Shown piece by piece: positions 1 to 7,149 of a stretch of 55,859 nt of DNA. The translations under genes were made by a program, and so were the position numbers. The first letter of the stretch is position 1. Each line of letters opens with the position of its first letter. The notes under the pieces were generated by a model. That model searched no databases and was not told where the DNA came from. It saw only the letters and a list, made by a program, of their open reading frames with translations. Origin of the DNA: CAYQQJ01 sp964419935 (GTDB taxonomy: Bacteria > Pseudomonadota > Gammaproteobacteria > Pseudomonadales > Cellvibrionaceae); NCBI GenBank assembly GCA_964419935.1, contig CAYQQJ010000023.1:1-55859 (forward strand). The letters run 5' to 3'.

Positions 1-19
1 AAAACCTACGGCTAGAAAA

Positions 20-66
20 TGGTGGGCCTTCCCAGACTTGAACTGGGGACCTGCCGATTATGAGTC
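20..66 (-). pseudogene. 3' half of native CAU tRNA, left island junction
   Basis: Read on the minus strand this is the 3' half of a tRNA from the anticodon loop to an encoded CCA. It has the T stem CCCAG/CTGGG, loop TTCAAGT and acceptor strand AAGGCCC. Homology to the tRNA stops at 67, which marks the junction. Its acceptor pairs perfectly with the GGGCCTT of the 5' half at 21241-21279, not with the island's own tRNA. Confidence 0.93.
58..66. repeat. attL core, anticodon-loop direct repeat
   Basis: TTATGAGTC is the longest stretch shared by both tRNA halves (58-66 and 21241-21249). It is the probable crossover core. Tyrosine recombinases are known to use anticodon loops as crossover sites. 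Confidence 0.8.
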
Positions 67-125
67 CGCGACTGCTAGCGGAGAAGCTCACGGGGCTAGG
101 GGATTTCCGAATAGGTGGGGGCGCG

Positions 126-168
126 CCTTTACCAGATATTCCATCACTTTTACTGCTACTGGTACAGG
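126..168 (-). repeat. Diverged repeat beside left island end
   Basis: This segment matches 4706-4748 at about 70% of bases. Read on the minus strand the differences fall mostly at codon positions that conserve peptides starting PVP and sharing LVK (PVPVAVKVMEYLVK here, PVPAGADATEHLVK at the other copy). Both copies therefore look like the tail of one ancestral protein. Here a stop codon lies just upstream, so it is a remnant. Confidence 0.55.
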
Positions 169-229
169 CCGAGCTACCTACAACCGTTGTACGTTTCCTT
201 TGCTCGGAGGTCGGACAGGTAGCCCGTGT

Positions 230-1045
230 TTAGGCTTCCTCAATCTCCTCGAAGCAATCATCGTCATATCGTAGCAGGGTGTAAACAAAGCCATTGGTGA
301 GCGTTATTGAACTGCTGTAGATAACATGTAGCCGGTCACCGGCAATGTGTGGATTCACCCAAAGGTCTGCATCAACGGCGTCAAAATCAGCGGGGAGCCC
401 CCCATCTATACCGTCCGAGCACAGCTGCAATTGGGCATGGCTTAAAGGCGTCTGCGTGATAAATGCAGAAAAACTAGTACTTGATACAAACCGCTTGAAC
501 TTGCCGGATTGATGGATAACAAGGGCGGCAGGTTCATGGCTCAACACAATCATTCGGCGAAACGTCGCCTCAAGTGATGTATGGCACTGGTTCTTTAACC
601 GCTCAATATTCGACCAGTTGATGTCTCCATCGGTTATACGCTGAATTAGTTTACTGGGCATCAGAAGACCTGAAGAGAAGCCGTTGGCCTCTTGCTCTCT
701 GGGATCATCGAAAGGGTTATCAATCTCTTTGGAGCCACATTCAAATTGGGTTTTGACGCCCGGCATGATATGCATGCACACATGCCCGAGTTCATGCGCA
801 GCCGTGAACTTAAGCCTGCGATCATCAGGGATGTTTGAATTAATATAAACGACAGCACCAGCATCGTTGCCGATTGCTTTACCTAGGATTGCAGCTGATT
901 GGAATGGTTGTTGCTCAAAAATTAGCTGGAACGACGAGTCGCTAATTTCATTGGCAATCATCATCGGGTCAATAGGGAGCGTATCAATCCCTAGGTCTTC
1001 AAGTAGGCTTTCGGCTTCTGCCGCCCCCCGTTGTTCACGAATCAT
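230..1045 (-). CDS. ImmA/IrrE-type metallo-endopeptidase
   Basis: The 271-aa protein carries the zinc-protease motif HELGH at residues 84-88 and a likely third ligand, E119, in REQEA. This is the layout of the ImmA/IrrE (DUF955) family. Family members cleave or inactivate a partner XRE repressor after a stress signal, as in ICEBs1 ImmA/ImmR. The gene overlaps the end of the XRE gene by 11 bp, so the two are translationally linked. The roughly 120-residue C-terminal part is not recognised and may sense the signal. I infer that it relieves repression of the divergent cassette at 1523-4185. Confidence 0.85.
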   Translation of the reverse strand: MIREQRGAAEAESLLEDLGIDTLPIDPMMIANEISDSSFQLIFEQQPFQSAAILGKAIGNDAGAVVYINSNIPDDRRLKFTAAHELGHVCMHIMPGVKTQFECGSKEIDNPFDDPREQEANGFSSGLLMPSKLIQRITDGDINWSNIERLKNQCHTSLEATFRRMIVLSHEPAALVIHQSGKFKRFVSSTSFSAFITQTPLSHAQLQLCSDGIDGGLPADFDAVDADLWVNPHIAGDRLHVIYSSSITLTNGFVYTLLRYDDDCFEEIEEA

Positions 1046-1400
1046 CCTTTGTTATTCCTTTCAGTCGTTCTGCCATGTTCAGCAACATCTGCTGGTCATT
1101 ATCAGACAGGTTTTCCAGTACCCCGAATCGCCGATAAAACTCGCTGTGCCTGACTTCTGTCTCTGTCCGCTCTGCGGGGTGCTCTCCCGTAATCTCATGC
1201 ACCTCTACCTTCAGCGCATTTGCCAGCTTCCGTAGAACCACGATCGTGGGGATGCGCTGCTCGCCTTGCTCGATCTTACTTAAGGCTGCGCCGCTGATCC
1301 CTGCCTCTGATGCTAATTTAGCCTGATTCCACCCTAGTTGCGAGCGGAAAGCTTTGATATTCCGGCTAATTATCTTTGCCTGTTCAGATTTATTGGTCAT
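1035..1400 (-). CDS. XRE-family repressor
   Basis: This 121-aa protein has a Cro/C1-type helix-turn-helix at about residues 12-70, seen in LGWNQAKLASEAGISGAAL followed by SKIEQGEQRIPTI. The short C-terminal part probably mediates oligomerisation or protease contact. It is the first gene of a two-gene unit with the ImmA-type protease. Upstream lie three palindromic sites sharing GTTAAT half-sites (1415-1432, 1474-1490, 1489-1506), placed to control both itself and the divergent genes. The role as switch of the defence cassette is inference. Confidence 0.88.
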   Translation of the reverse strand: MTNKSEQAKIISRNIKAFRSQLGWNQAKLASEAGISGAALSKIEQGEQRIPTIVVLRKLANALKVEVHEITGEHPAERTETEVRHSEFYRRFGVLENLSDNDQQMLLNMAERLKGITKDDS

Positions 1401-1414
1401 GATTGTTTACCTCT

Positions 1415-1506
1415 GTTAATTTTCATATTAACTTTAGTTGACACGCTAGGCAAATGCTGAAATACTGTAAGCGATGGTTAATTTAACCATTAACAACTGT
1501 TGATGC
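1415..1506. promoter_or_regulatory. Divergent operator region with three GTTAAT palindromes
   Basis: Three inverted repeats are visible. GTTAAT-6-ATTAAC lies at 1415-1432, the perfect 17-bp ATGGTTAATTTAACCAT at 1474-1490, and CATTAAC-4-GTTGATG at 1489-1506. A plus-strand TTGACA at 1438-1443 is followed 17 bp later by AATACT, a plausible promoter for the gene at 1523. The spacing between the XRE gene and the plus-strand cassette is typical of a divergent, repressor-controlled switch. Confidence 0.65.
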
Positions 1507-1522
1507 AACTGGAGAACGTGAT

Positions 1523-1693
1523 ATGGCTACTAATCCTCCCACTGGAGATGGAAAGAGGAACGGAATGGTGAGAAATCGCTCGCAGACGAAAACGCCCTAC
1601 GGCAGGTACGTCAAGCGCAACGCCTCGACTGGACAGTTCATGGACGTGAAGGCAGATGAAAAACCGTTCAAAGGGGTCCGAAAGGAACGATGA
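1523..1693 (+). CDS. Small basic protein of 56 aa, function unknown
   Basis: The gene begins with ATG after GGAGAACGTGAT, a good ribosome binding site, and encodes a 56-aa basic, glycine-rich peptide beginning MATNPPTGDGKRNG. Other recognisable parts are YVKRNASTGQFMDVKAD and PFKGVRKER. The pattern resembles a small conserved bacterial protein that I recall from accessory regions, but I know no function. It is the first plus-strand gene after the operator region and lies 136 bp before the Ubl-E2 gene, so it is probably co-regulated with that cassette. It could be a regulator or an accessory factor; this is open. Confidence 0.7.
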   Translation: MATNPPTGDGKRNGMVRNRSQTKTPYGRYVKRNASTGQFMDVKADEKPFKGVRKER

Positions 1694-1756
1694 GCGGGTT
1701 TTCCTAAAAGCTGGCGTAGCCAGCCTTCAGGAAGGTCTAGCAGGCTAAACCCGTTT
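1693..1756 (+). other. Structured intergenic RNA, possible attenuator or terminator
   Basis: A closing stem CGGGTTT/AAACCCG brackets a perfect inner hairpin, GCTGGC-GTA-GCCAGC, and a second small hairpin around CCTTCAGGAAGG. The result resembles a three-way junction between the 56-aa gene and the Ubl cassette. No long U-run follows, so it is not a clear intrinsic terminator. Confidence 0.4.
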
Positions 1757-1829
1757 GGCGACGAAAGTATCCTGTCTGTCCTTCCTGAAGTCAATCCTAA
1801 CTTTTAACCTTGACTTGAGGAGAGCGCCC

Positions 1830-2474
1830 ATGTGCCCCCCAAACGACAAACCGTACAAATTGAAAATAGGCAATCAGGTACACGAGTTTAACTGCCCAGA
1901 GATAACCGGTAACCAGATCCTGGATCTCGCCGGTAAATCTCATGAGCCCTCGGTGATCTACCAGAAGCAAACGGGAGGTGGCCGCGCTGTCATCGGTGGG
2001 GACGACGTAGTAGACCTACGTGATCCTGGAATAGAGAAGTTCGTAGTCATTCCACTAGACCAGACAGAGGGTTACAGCTCCCGCAATCAATTTCTGCTCC
2101 CCCCGGGGGACCTCGAATACCTCGAGAATACCGGGCTTCGATGGGAGACAACGATAGAAGGCGCTATCAGACGGGTGGTGATTTATGACTACCCCATCTG
2201 TGATGGCTACAACAGGACCGCCGTAGACGTAAATCTACGCATAGGCGCCAGTTATCCAGATGAACAGATCGACATGGTCTACGTTCATCCTCCTTTAGAG
2301 CGAAAGGACGGCCGCTCGATTAGCGCGCTGGCCCAAGATACTTTTGATGGCAAGGTATGGCAGCGGTGGTCACGGCACAGGACGCCAATGAACCCATGGA
2401 AGCCAGGCGAAGATGATATATCAACTCACCTGGTATGCGTTGACGAATGGTTCAGGCGGGAGTTGCGTTCATGA
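1830..2474 (+). CDS. Ubiquitin-like protein fused to E2-like domain
   Basis: The start is the ATG at 1830 after GAGGAG; the longer open frame from 1755 lacks a ribosome site. Of the 214 residues, about 8-80 resemble the bacterial multiubiquitin-type beta-grasp fold. Residues about 83-212 resemble the prokaryotic E2 family E domain, with YPICDGYN, a SYPDEQIDMVYVHPPL strand-loop, RHRTPMNPWKPGEDD and a final STHLVCVDEWFRREL helix. No canonical E2 cysteine site is evident; cysteines are C2, C22, C124 and C203. The Ubl does not end in a free diglycine but runs into the E2. It overlaps the next gene by ATGA. Likely role: carrier and transfer step of protein conjugation in phage defence. Confidence 0.82.
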   Translation: MCPPNDKPYKLKIGNQVHEFNCPEITGNQILDLAGKSHEPSVIYQKQTGGGRAVIGGDDVVDLRDPGIEKFVVIPLDQTEGYSSRNQFLLPPGDLEYLENTGLRWETTIEGAIRRVVIYDYPICDGYNRTAVDVNLRIGASYPDEQIDMVYVHPPLERKDGRSISALAQDTFDGKVWQRWSRHRTPMNPWKPGEDDISTHLVCVDEWFRRELRS

Positions 2475-3847
2475 CTGTCACGCTAGCATTGACACAAGAG
2501 CAGCATTCGGAGCTCACGACACATCTGATCACTGAGGACGGCAGGGAGAAAGTGGCGTGGGCGTTATGCGGTAGAGCGACAAACGGTGAAAATACTCGCT
2601 ATTTGATCAAGTCTATCCACCCTGTGCCCGACGAAGCGTATGTTGAATCTACCAGAACAAAGGTAGTTTGGAAGACGGAAGCGGTAGTAGATCTGTTTGC
2701 GCAGGCCGAGAGTCAGGGGCTGTGGCTGCTAAAGATCCATAGTCACCCAACTTCATCTACCGAGTTTTCGAATGCCGATGATCAGTCGGATAAGGAAATG
2801 TCTTCTGCTATTGAAGACTGGATGGGTGAGGCAGTGACACTTCTAAGTTGTATCATCACTCCTAACGGATACTTGGCTGGCAGAACTGTGTGCGACAAAG
2901 GATTTGGAGTGATCGACCAAGTGATGGTCGTAGGTTGTGATATTAGTATTTTCGAACGCTGGACGGATGCTGTACCGGCATATGCTCGCCGCAACGCTCA
3001 AGCATTCGGGGAGGGTACATTTCGGGTTTTGAAAAATCTGAGAATCGGGATAGCTGGGTGTTCGGGAACTGGGTCACAGGTGATCGAACAGCTTGCGCGT
3101 CTCGGGGTTGGTGAGCTGGTGCTGGTGGATTTTGATCTGATTGAAGAAAAAAATTTGAACCGCATAACCAACGCAACAATAGAAGACGCACAAGCGCAGC
3201 GATTCAAGGTTGACGTGCTCAAACAGGCTGTTGAAAAAATGGGGCTCGGGACTAAGGTGTCCGCCATTCCTGCTTGTTTGAACTCTAGTAAGGCTGTCAA
3301 GGCGCTGTCGGTATGTGATGTGGTTTTTGGCTGTTTAGACACAAAGTCCGGCAGGCATACACTCAACCGTATCGCAGCGTTCTACACGCTTCCTTATTTC
3401 GATGTGGGAGTTAGGCTAGATGCCGACGGTAGAGGTGGTATCGACGGGATCCATGCGACGGTCCACTACGTTCGCCCTGGAGAAAAAAGTCTGGTACATC
3501 GTGGCGTCTACACGATGGAAGATGTACGTTCCGAGAATAAGTACCTCGAAGATCCAGATGGCTACAGGGAAGAATCTAGCCGGGGATACCTAAAAGGCGT
3601 ATCAGTGGACCGTCCGGCAGTTATACCTGTTAACTCATTAGCGTCTAGCCTCGCTGTTTTAGAACTCCTCGCCCGGATACACCCCTACCGCCACTCGCCG
3701 AACTCTGATGTCGATAAAGTTGTAGTGTCAATCACTGGCGAAATACTTGGGTATGAGTCAGTAGAGCGATCGGAAAAAGACATTTTTGCGGCGCATGTCG
3801 GTAAGGGCGACGTTATTCCCTTGCTGGAGATGCCTTCTATCACATGA
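2471..3847 (+). CDS. JAB/JAMM peptidase fused to E1-like (ThiF) enzyme
   Basis: The start is ATG at 2471 inside the ATGA overlap, giving 458 aa. The N-terminal JAB domain has E26, the exact HxH-x7-SxxD metalloprotease signature (H90, H92, S100, D103) and about 155 residues. The ThiF/E1 domain follows from about residue 175, with nucleotide-binding GCSGTGSQ at 196-203, LVLVDFDLIEEKNLNR at 216-231 and FGCLDTKSGRHTLNR near 286-300. I see no zinc-binding CxxC pairs. The JAB part would trim the Ubl or remove it from targets, and the E1 part would adenylate it. The fusion and operon position fit a bacterial Ubl-conjugation defence system. Confidence 0.88.
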   Translation: MTVTLALTQEQHSELTTHLITEDGREKVAWALCGRATNGENTRYLIKSIHPVPDEAYVESTRTKVVWKTEAVVDLFAQAESQGLWLLKIHSHPTSSTEFSNADDQSDKEMSSAIEDWMGEAVTLLSCIITPNGYLAGRTVCDKGFGVIDQVMVVGCDISIFERWTDAVPAYARRNAQAFGEGTFRVLKNLRIGIAGCSGTGSQVIEQLARLGVGELVLVDFDLIEEKNLNRITNATIEDAQAQRFKVDVLKQAVEKMGLGTKVSAIPACLNSSKAVKALSVCDVVFGCLDTKSGRHTLNRIAAFYTLPYFDVGVRLDADGRGGIDGIHATVHYVRPGEKSLVHRGVYTMEDVRSENKYLEDPDGYREESSRGYLKGVSVDRPAVIPVNSLASSLAVLELLARIHPYRHSPNSDVDKVVVSITGEILGYESVERSEKDIFAAHVGKGDVIPLLEMPSIT

Positions 3848-4185
3848 GCCAAATTACCCATATTAAACAGTCAATCCGTTGCTTCATAGCCACCTTACGC
3901 GGCAGATATGTTTGCGTGCCTGTGGAAGACATGCCCGAGACGCTCGATGTAAAACGGCTTTACGTTGCACGCGATGGAGATAAGGCTTGGCTGGCCGCTA
4001 TGATCTGTCCTTGTGGATGTTCTGATGCCGTATACCTGAATATGTTGGCAGATGTCCGCCCGCGTTGGTCCCTGACAGAGGATTGGCTAGGGCAGCCGAC
4101 GTTGTCCCCCTCCATATGGCGAACAAAGAAGTGCCAAAGCCACTATTTTATGCGGGGTGGCAAAGTGATCTGGACCGAAGGCTAG
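3844..4185 (+). CDS. DUF6527-family protein of Ubl cassette
   Basis: This 113-aa protein has a metal-binding pattern CPCGC (C55, C57, C59) and a later C97-QS-H100, with PRW and TLSPSIWR between. This is the DUF6527 signature found next to bacterial E1/E2/Ubl genes. From memory, members are proposed peptidases that process Ubl precursors or conjugates; that should be treated as recollection. The start codon overlaps the preceding stop as ATGA, so it is coupled to the E1 gene. It is the last gene of the cassette. Confidence 0.78.
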   Translation: MSQITHIKQSIRCFIATLRGRYVCVPVEDMPETLDVKRLYVARDGDKAWLAAMICPCGCSDAVYLNMLADVRPRWSLTEDWLGQPTLSPSIWRTKKCQSHYFMRGGKVIWTEG

Positions 4186-4658
4186 GGTTATGTGCAGCGG
4201 ATGGGTGACTGCTCACATGTCGGCTGTGACGAGGCTTCCTTCAGCTTTGTCGGCGGCGTACTCCGTCACTTGTCAAGAGTCTCGAATCTCGGGTTACGTA
4301 CACGTGTCTTTGACGCACCACCTCGTATGGCAGTCGTTGTGCCGTTAAAATTAGATCCTTAGTTCCGTCATGAGGTGCCTCATGTCATCGTCCATGCTGC
4401 TTGGCCGGCGGTTGTGGCATCGGCTGGGATTCCACTGACGTATATTGTGTAGAGTTAAATCAATGAGTGGTCCCTGTTGCTCATTGCGAGATGATCCTCG
4501 CTTGAGGACACCCCTTAAGGTTCGTTTACAGTTGCCGTTGCGTGCCCCTGTGTGCTTGGAGGGTATGGGTGTGCCTCCAATTACGGCTGCAGACCCTTTT
4601 CGTGTAACTCAGAAACGTAAGCGCTTACTTACGGATGGGTCCGTAGAAGTTGCTGGGA

Positions 4659-4688
4659 TAGTGGGTCCAGACAGACTTGATTTGTAGC
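4659..4688 (-). pseudogene. Decayed tRNA 3' half, relic attachment site
   Basis: The plus-strand sequence GTGGGTCCAGACAGACTTGA continues to 4687 and matches the 3' part of the island tRNA (21115-21141) at 22 of 27 positions, including GACAGACTTGA exactly. It is followed by the diverged repeat that also follows the left end, though the spacer is about 60 bp shorter. I infer an old attachment site of a second related element. Confidence 0.6.
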
Positions 4689-4705
4689 AAAGAGATTAAC
4701 GTATA

Positions 4706-4748
4706 CCTTTACCAGATGCTCCGTTGCGTCTGCCCCTGCCGGTACAGG
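4706..4748 (-). repeat. Diverged repeat, second copy
   Basis: This is the partner of 126-168. Both copies sit just inside a tRNA 3' half, so they may be a conserved end structure of this element family. Confidence 0.55.
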
Positions 4749-4870
4749 ACTGATAAGGCACCAGAATACCTCGCCCTCAAACGACTTCGGTGTAGCAGAT
4801 TTACATTTCACACACGTGCCGACACGTAAGCCGTAAGTTATGCGAAATCGTTATGGGCCACCGGCACATC

Positions 4871-4939
4871 ATACCGATATGATATAGGTATTGCGCATTC
4901 GTCTAGGTGTATCCACAATAGTGGCATGATAAGCCACTA
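4871..4939. promoter_or_regulatory. Palindromes upstream of HNH gene
   Basis: Two inverted repeats lie directly before the HNH start: ATACC-11-GGTAT at 4871-4891 and TAGTGGC-ATGATAA-GCCACTA, a perfect 7-bp stem, at 4919-4939. The second ends 17 bp before the ATG and could be an operator or an RNA hairpin limiting endonuclease expression. Confidence 0.4.
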
Positions 4940-4956
4940 CGGACCGCTAGACTCTG

Positions 4957-6060
4957 ATGGATTCGATAAAATACATAGTCTTCAGGAATCTGACAGACGC
5001 AGATTTTTTCAACATAAACAAGCCGCCAGGATCAGAACAGCGTGGAGGCGGCCAAGCATACATAGACTTTCCTGTCAGCTCGATCACTATAGATCAGTGG
5101 CAAGATTTTTTTGCTAACGTAAAGGGCGTATCCAAAACCCAGGCGACGAAGGGGCCTAAGTGGGAATTCCCTGTCTACAGCATCGGCCTTGACGCACCTG
5201 GCAAGCCCGTGCAGACCTTAACGGTCTACCAGCGCAGAGCTGCATCTGTGAACATCGCTAGTCAAAAGGTCCACAGCAGGCGTGCCAATCGAGTGAGAGC
5301 ATGGCATCCTGACCACAATTTTCCAAAACCACTTGATAACACGGATAGGCACCAGTGCCCGGACGGGCTAATGGTGTACCTCGCAGTGACTTATAGTGGA
5401 GAAGTATGGGCTGGTTGGTACCTAAACGACGGTACCTCTCCGGTTCCTGTTACAGGAGCAGATACGGCAGCTTTTGACACCATGTTCACGCCCGGCCTGG
5501 CTAAGGAAGGATACTCGGGCATGCTCAAGTTCGCCGAAGGAGACTTGATGCTGGCTCATAGCGACGTTCTCACACCCTTCAAAGGGACCGGCAAAGCCGC
5601 TGCTGCTCCTTTGCAACCAGAGCACATGGACGTTGATGACGAAGCTGATGTGTCCGAGAAACTTTTCGATGAGGATTGCGATGCGCAAAATCCCCAGGTT
5701 CAGGAACGAGTTGTCAAAATAAGGAAGCGCAACGCCAAAATCGTCAAGAAACTAAAGGAGCTGTACAACCACCAGTGTCAGGTGACCGGTGCGGAATACA
5801 CATTTCAGATGAAGAACGGTGTCAACTATACGGAAGCCCACCACTTGGTCCCTCTGGGGGCAGGTGGGTCCGACGATCCTCGGAACCTAGTGATACTGAG
5901 CCCGTTGGTGCACAAGATGTTCCATTACGCTGACGTTTCACAAATAGACTTAAATGACCTGGTCTTTGATGAAAACGGGGGCGCATCTCTGGAGTTGGAG
6001 CTAGGCAAGGACCGCCATGTCATTCGCTGGCATCCGAAGCATGCGGAGCTATTTGAATAG
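4957..6060 (+). CDS. HNH-family restriction endonuclease
   Basis: The 367-aa protein has a C-terminal HNH domain with CQVTG, then AHHLVPLGAGGSDDPRNLVI (H295, H296, N310) and a closing LVHKMFHY. The N-terminal 260 residues are not recognised and probably bind DNA; an acidic linker and a basic stretch (VVKIRKRNAKIVKKLK) precede the HNH domain. The gene converges with two adenine methyltransferases with only 6 bp between stop codons, so I read the three as one restriction-modification system. The ATG at 4957 has no strong ribosome site, which may keep expression low. Confidence 0.82.
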   Translation: MDSIKYIVFRNLTDADFFNINKPPGSEQRGGGQAYIDFPVSSITIDQWQDFFANVKGVSKTQATKGPKWEFPVYSIGLDAPGKPVQTLTVYQRRAASVNIASQKVHSRRANRVRAWHPDHNFPKPLDNTDRHQCPDGLMVYLAVTYSGEVWAGWYLNDGTSPVPVTGADTAAFDTMFTPGLAKEGYSGMLKFAEGDLMLAHSDVLTPFKGTGKAAAAPLQPEHMDVDDEADVSEKLFDEDCDAQNPQVQERVVKIRKRNAKIVKKLKELYNHQCQVTGAEYTFQMKNGVNYTEAHHLVPLGAGGSDDPRNLVILSPLVHKMFHYADVSQIDLNDLVFDENGGASLELELGKDRHVIRWHPKHAELFE

Positions 6061-6066
6061 GGCTCG

Positions 6067-7149
6067 TCAGTCTTTACTCAAGTGGATAAGGTACTCTGTG
6101 AGCTCGTTTGTAAGCTTGCTTGTATTACTTCTAAATCGCTTATGTATGAATTCGTCGACTTTAACGTCGCCAAAAGGTTTTAGAATATCCACCAATTCGT
6201 CGATACCCAATAGCCCGTCTTCACTGTAGCTTATCAAAAAGTGCCTACAAGCCATGGACGAAACTATCTTGCGGAACGAATCGCGGATTTTGGTTTTTGT
6301 ACAGAAGTTGGAATACTGATCCCTCCATGGCCGTAAGCCGCTCACTCCTATAGCTTCAGGTTCATCCCCTCGTGCTAGAGTTTCCAGGATGTGGTAATTG
6401 GCTGCGTACTGACGTTTCATGTACGGCGGATCGATATAGCAAAGGTCGCATGAGAGGGTGGGGGCAACCTCTTCTGCGTACCCTTGTATCACTTTGTGCT
6501 GCCTCGTGTCCTTCTGAAGGACAAGATTACTGGGATATAGCTTAAGAGGTTCTTTGGCTCTTCCCACGAGCTTAGACAAATGGTGTCCGTAAGTTCCGGC
6601 GATGTTCGCTACGTCGTTAGTTCCCATTATTAAGTCATGAAGAAGTAAGCTATATTCCTTCTTAGTTAAAGCGTTGGCTTGGTAAAGCCGAGATATGTTT
6701 AGTCGAATTCCGTCAATCTTTGCGGCATTCTCGCTGCTGTAGTAATTCCTTGCCTTGCTGCTGTTGGCGGGTTTGCCTGAAAGAGAGAACTCGTTCCAAA
6801 AATAGCCTTTGATAGGCGCTGATTCCGAAAGCGCAGCGATCATCTTGTCGTAGTTCGTAGGCTTATACAGCTCAAGCTCGGTAGCTCGGTAGTGCAACTT
6901 TATGAAATCGCGAGCGCCAGAGAAGCTAGGCAATTTGCTGAACTTTAGCCCGGTGACAGCATGGTGGTACGAATAAGTCATTAAGTCGTTCGCGGTGACT
7001 CGGTAGCCCAGCTTGCGCAATTCCACCGCTACTGTTGCGGTCCCGGTCATCAAGTCAACGACGTGCGAACTGGGTGGGACGAGTTCAGCAACTTTAGATA
7101 GAACTACGCCTAGGATTTTTGATTTAGATCCGATGTATCTGTAGCCCAT
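6067..7149 (-). CDS. D12-class (Dam-like) adenine DNA methyltransferase
   Basis: This 360-aa protein begins MGYRYIGSKSKIL and has the SAM motif VVDLMTGTATVA near residues 31-41 and the catalytic DPPY at 240-243. These identify a Dam/D12-class N6-adenine methyltransferase. Its start overlaps the stop of the upstream methyltransferase as TAATG, so both are made from one transcript. Two methyltransferases with one HNH nuclease suggest an asymmetric target, each enzyme methylating one strand. The sequence target cannot be read from the gene. Confidence 0.88.
   Translation of the reverse strand: MGYRYIGSKSKILGVVLSKVAELVPPSSHVVDLMTGTATVAVELRKLGYRVTANDLMTYSYHHAVTGLKFSKLPSFSGARDFIKLHYRATELELYKPTNYDKMIAALSESAPIKGYFWNEFSLSGKPANSSKARNYYSSENAAKIDGIRLNISRLYQANALTKKEYSLLLHDLIMGTNDVANIAGTYGHHLSKLVGRAKEPLKLYPSNLVLQKDTRQHKVIQGYAEEVAPTLSCDLCYIDPPYMKRQYAANYHILETLARGDEPEAIGVSGLRPWRDQYSNFCTKTKIRDSFRKIVSSMACRHFLISYSEDGLLGIDELVDILKPFGDVKVDEFIHKRFRSNTSKLTNELTEYLIHLSKD

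Larger units (their letters stand above)
4629..4844 (-). pseudogene. Remnant of a zinc-ribbon protein C-terminus
   Basis: The minus-strand frame reads YGLRVGTCVKCKSATPK, then SFEGEVFWC, then SPVPAGADATEHLVKVYVN, and ends with TGA-type stop at 4629. The CxxC followed by an FW-C pattern recalls a topoisomerase-like zinc ribbon. No start or upstream domain is present and the frame runs across the decayed tRNA half. The PVP-LVK part matches the remnant at 126-168. Identity of the parent protein is unknown. Confidence 0.4.
4186..4956. other. Gene-poor stretch with decayed element end
   Basis: I find no convincing intact gene here. It contains a perfect inverted repeat, CATGAGG-TG-CCTCATG, at 4369-4384, a decayed tRNA 3' half at 4659-4688, the diverged repeat at 4706-4748, a zinc-ribbon gene remnant on the minus strand and two palindromes just before the HNH gene. 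This is best read as a scar where two elements meet. Confidence 0.6.

Noticed and set aside
38..274. Open frame across the left tRNA half
   Set aside because: It runs through the tRNA and junction, has no ribosome site and overlaps the end of the ImmA gene.
4445..4687. 80-codon plus-strand frame
   Set aside because: It reads into the decayed tRNA half, and its sequence shows no domain or ribosome site.
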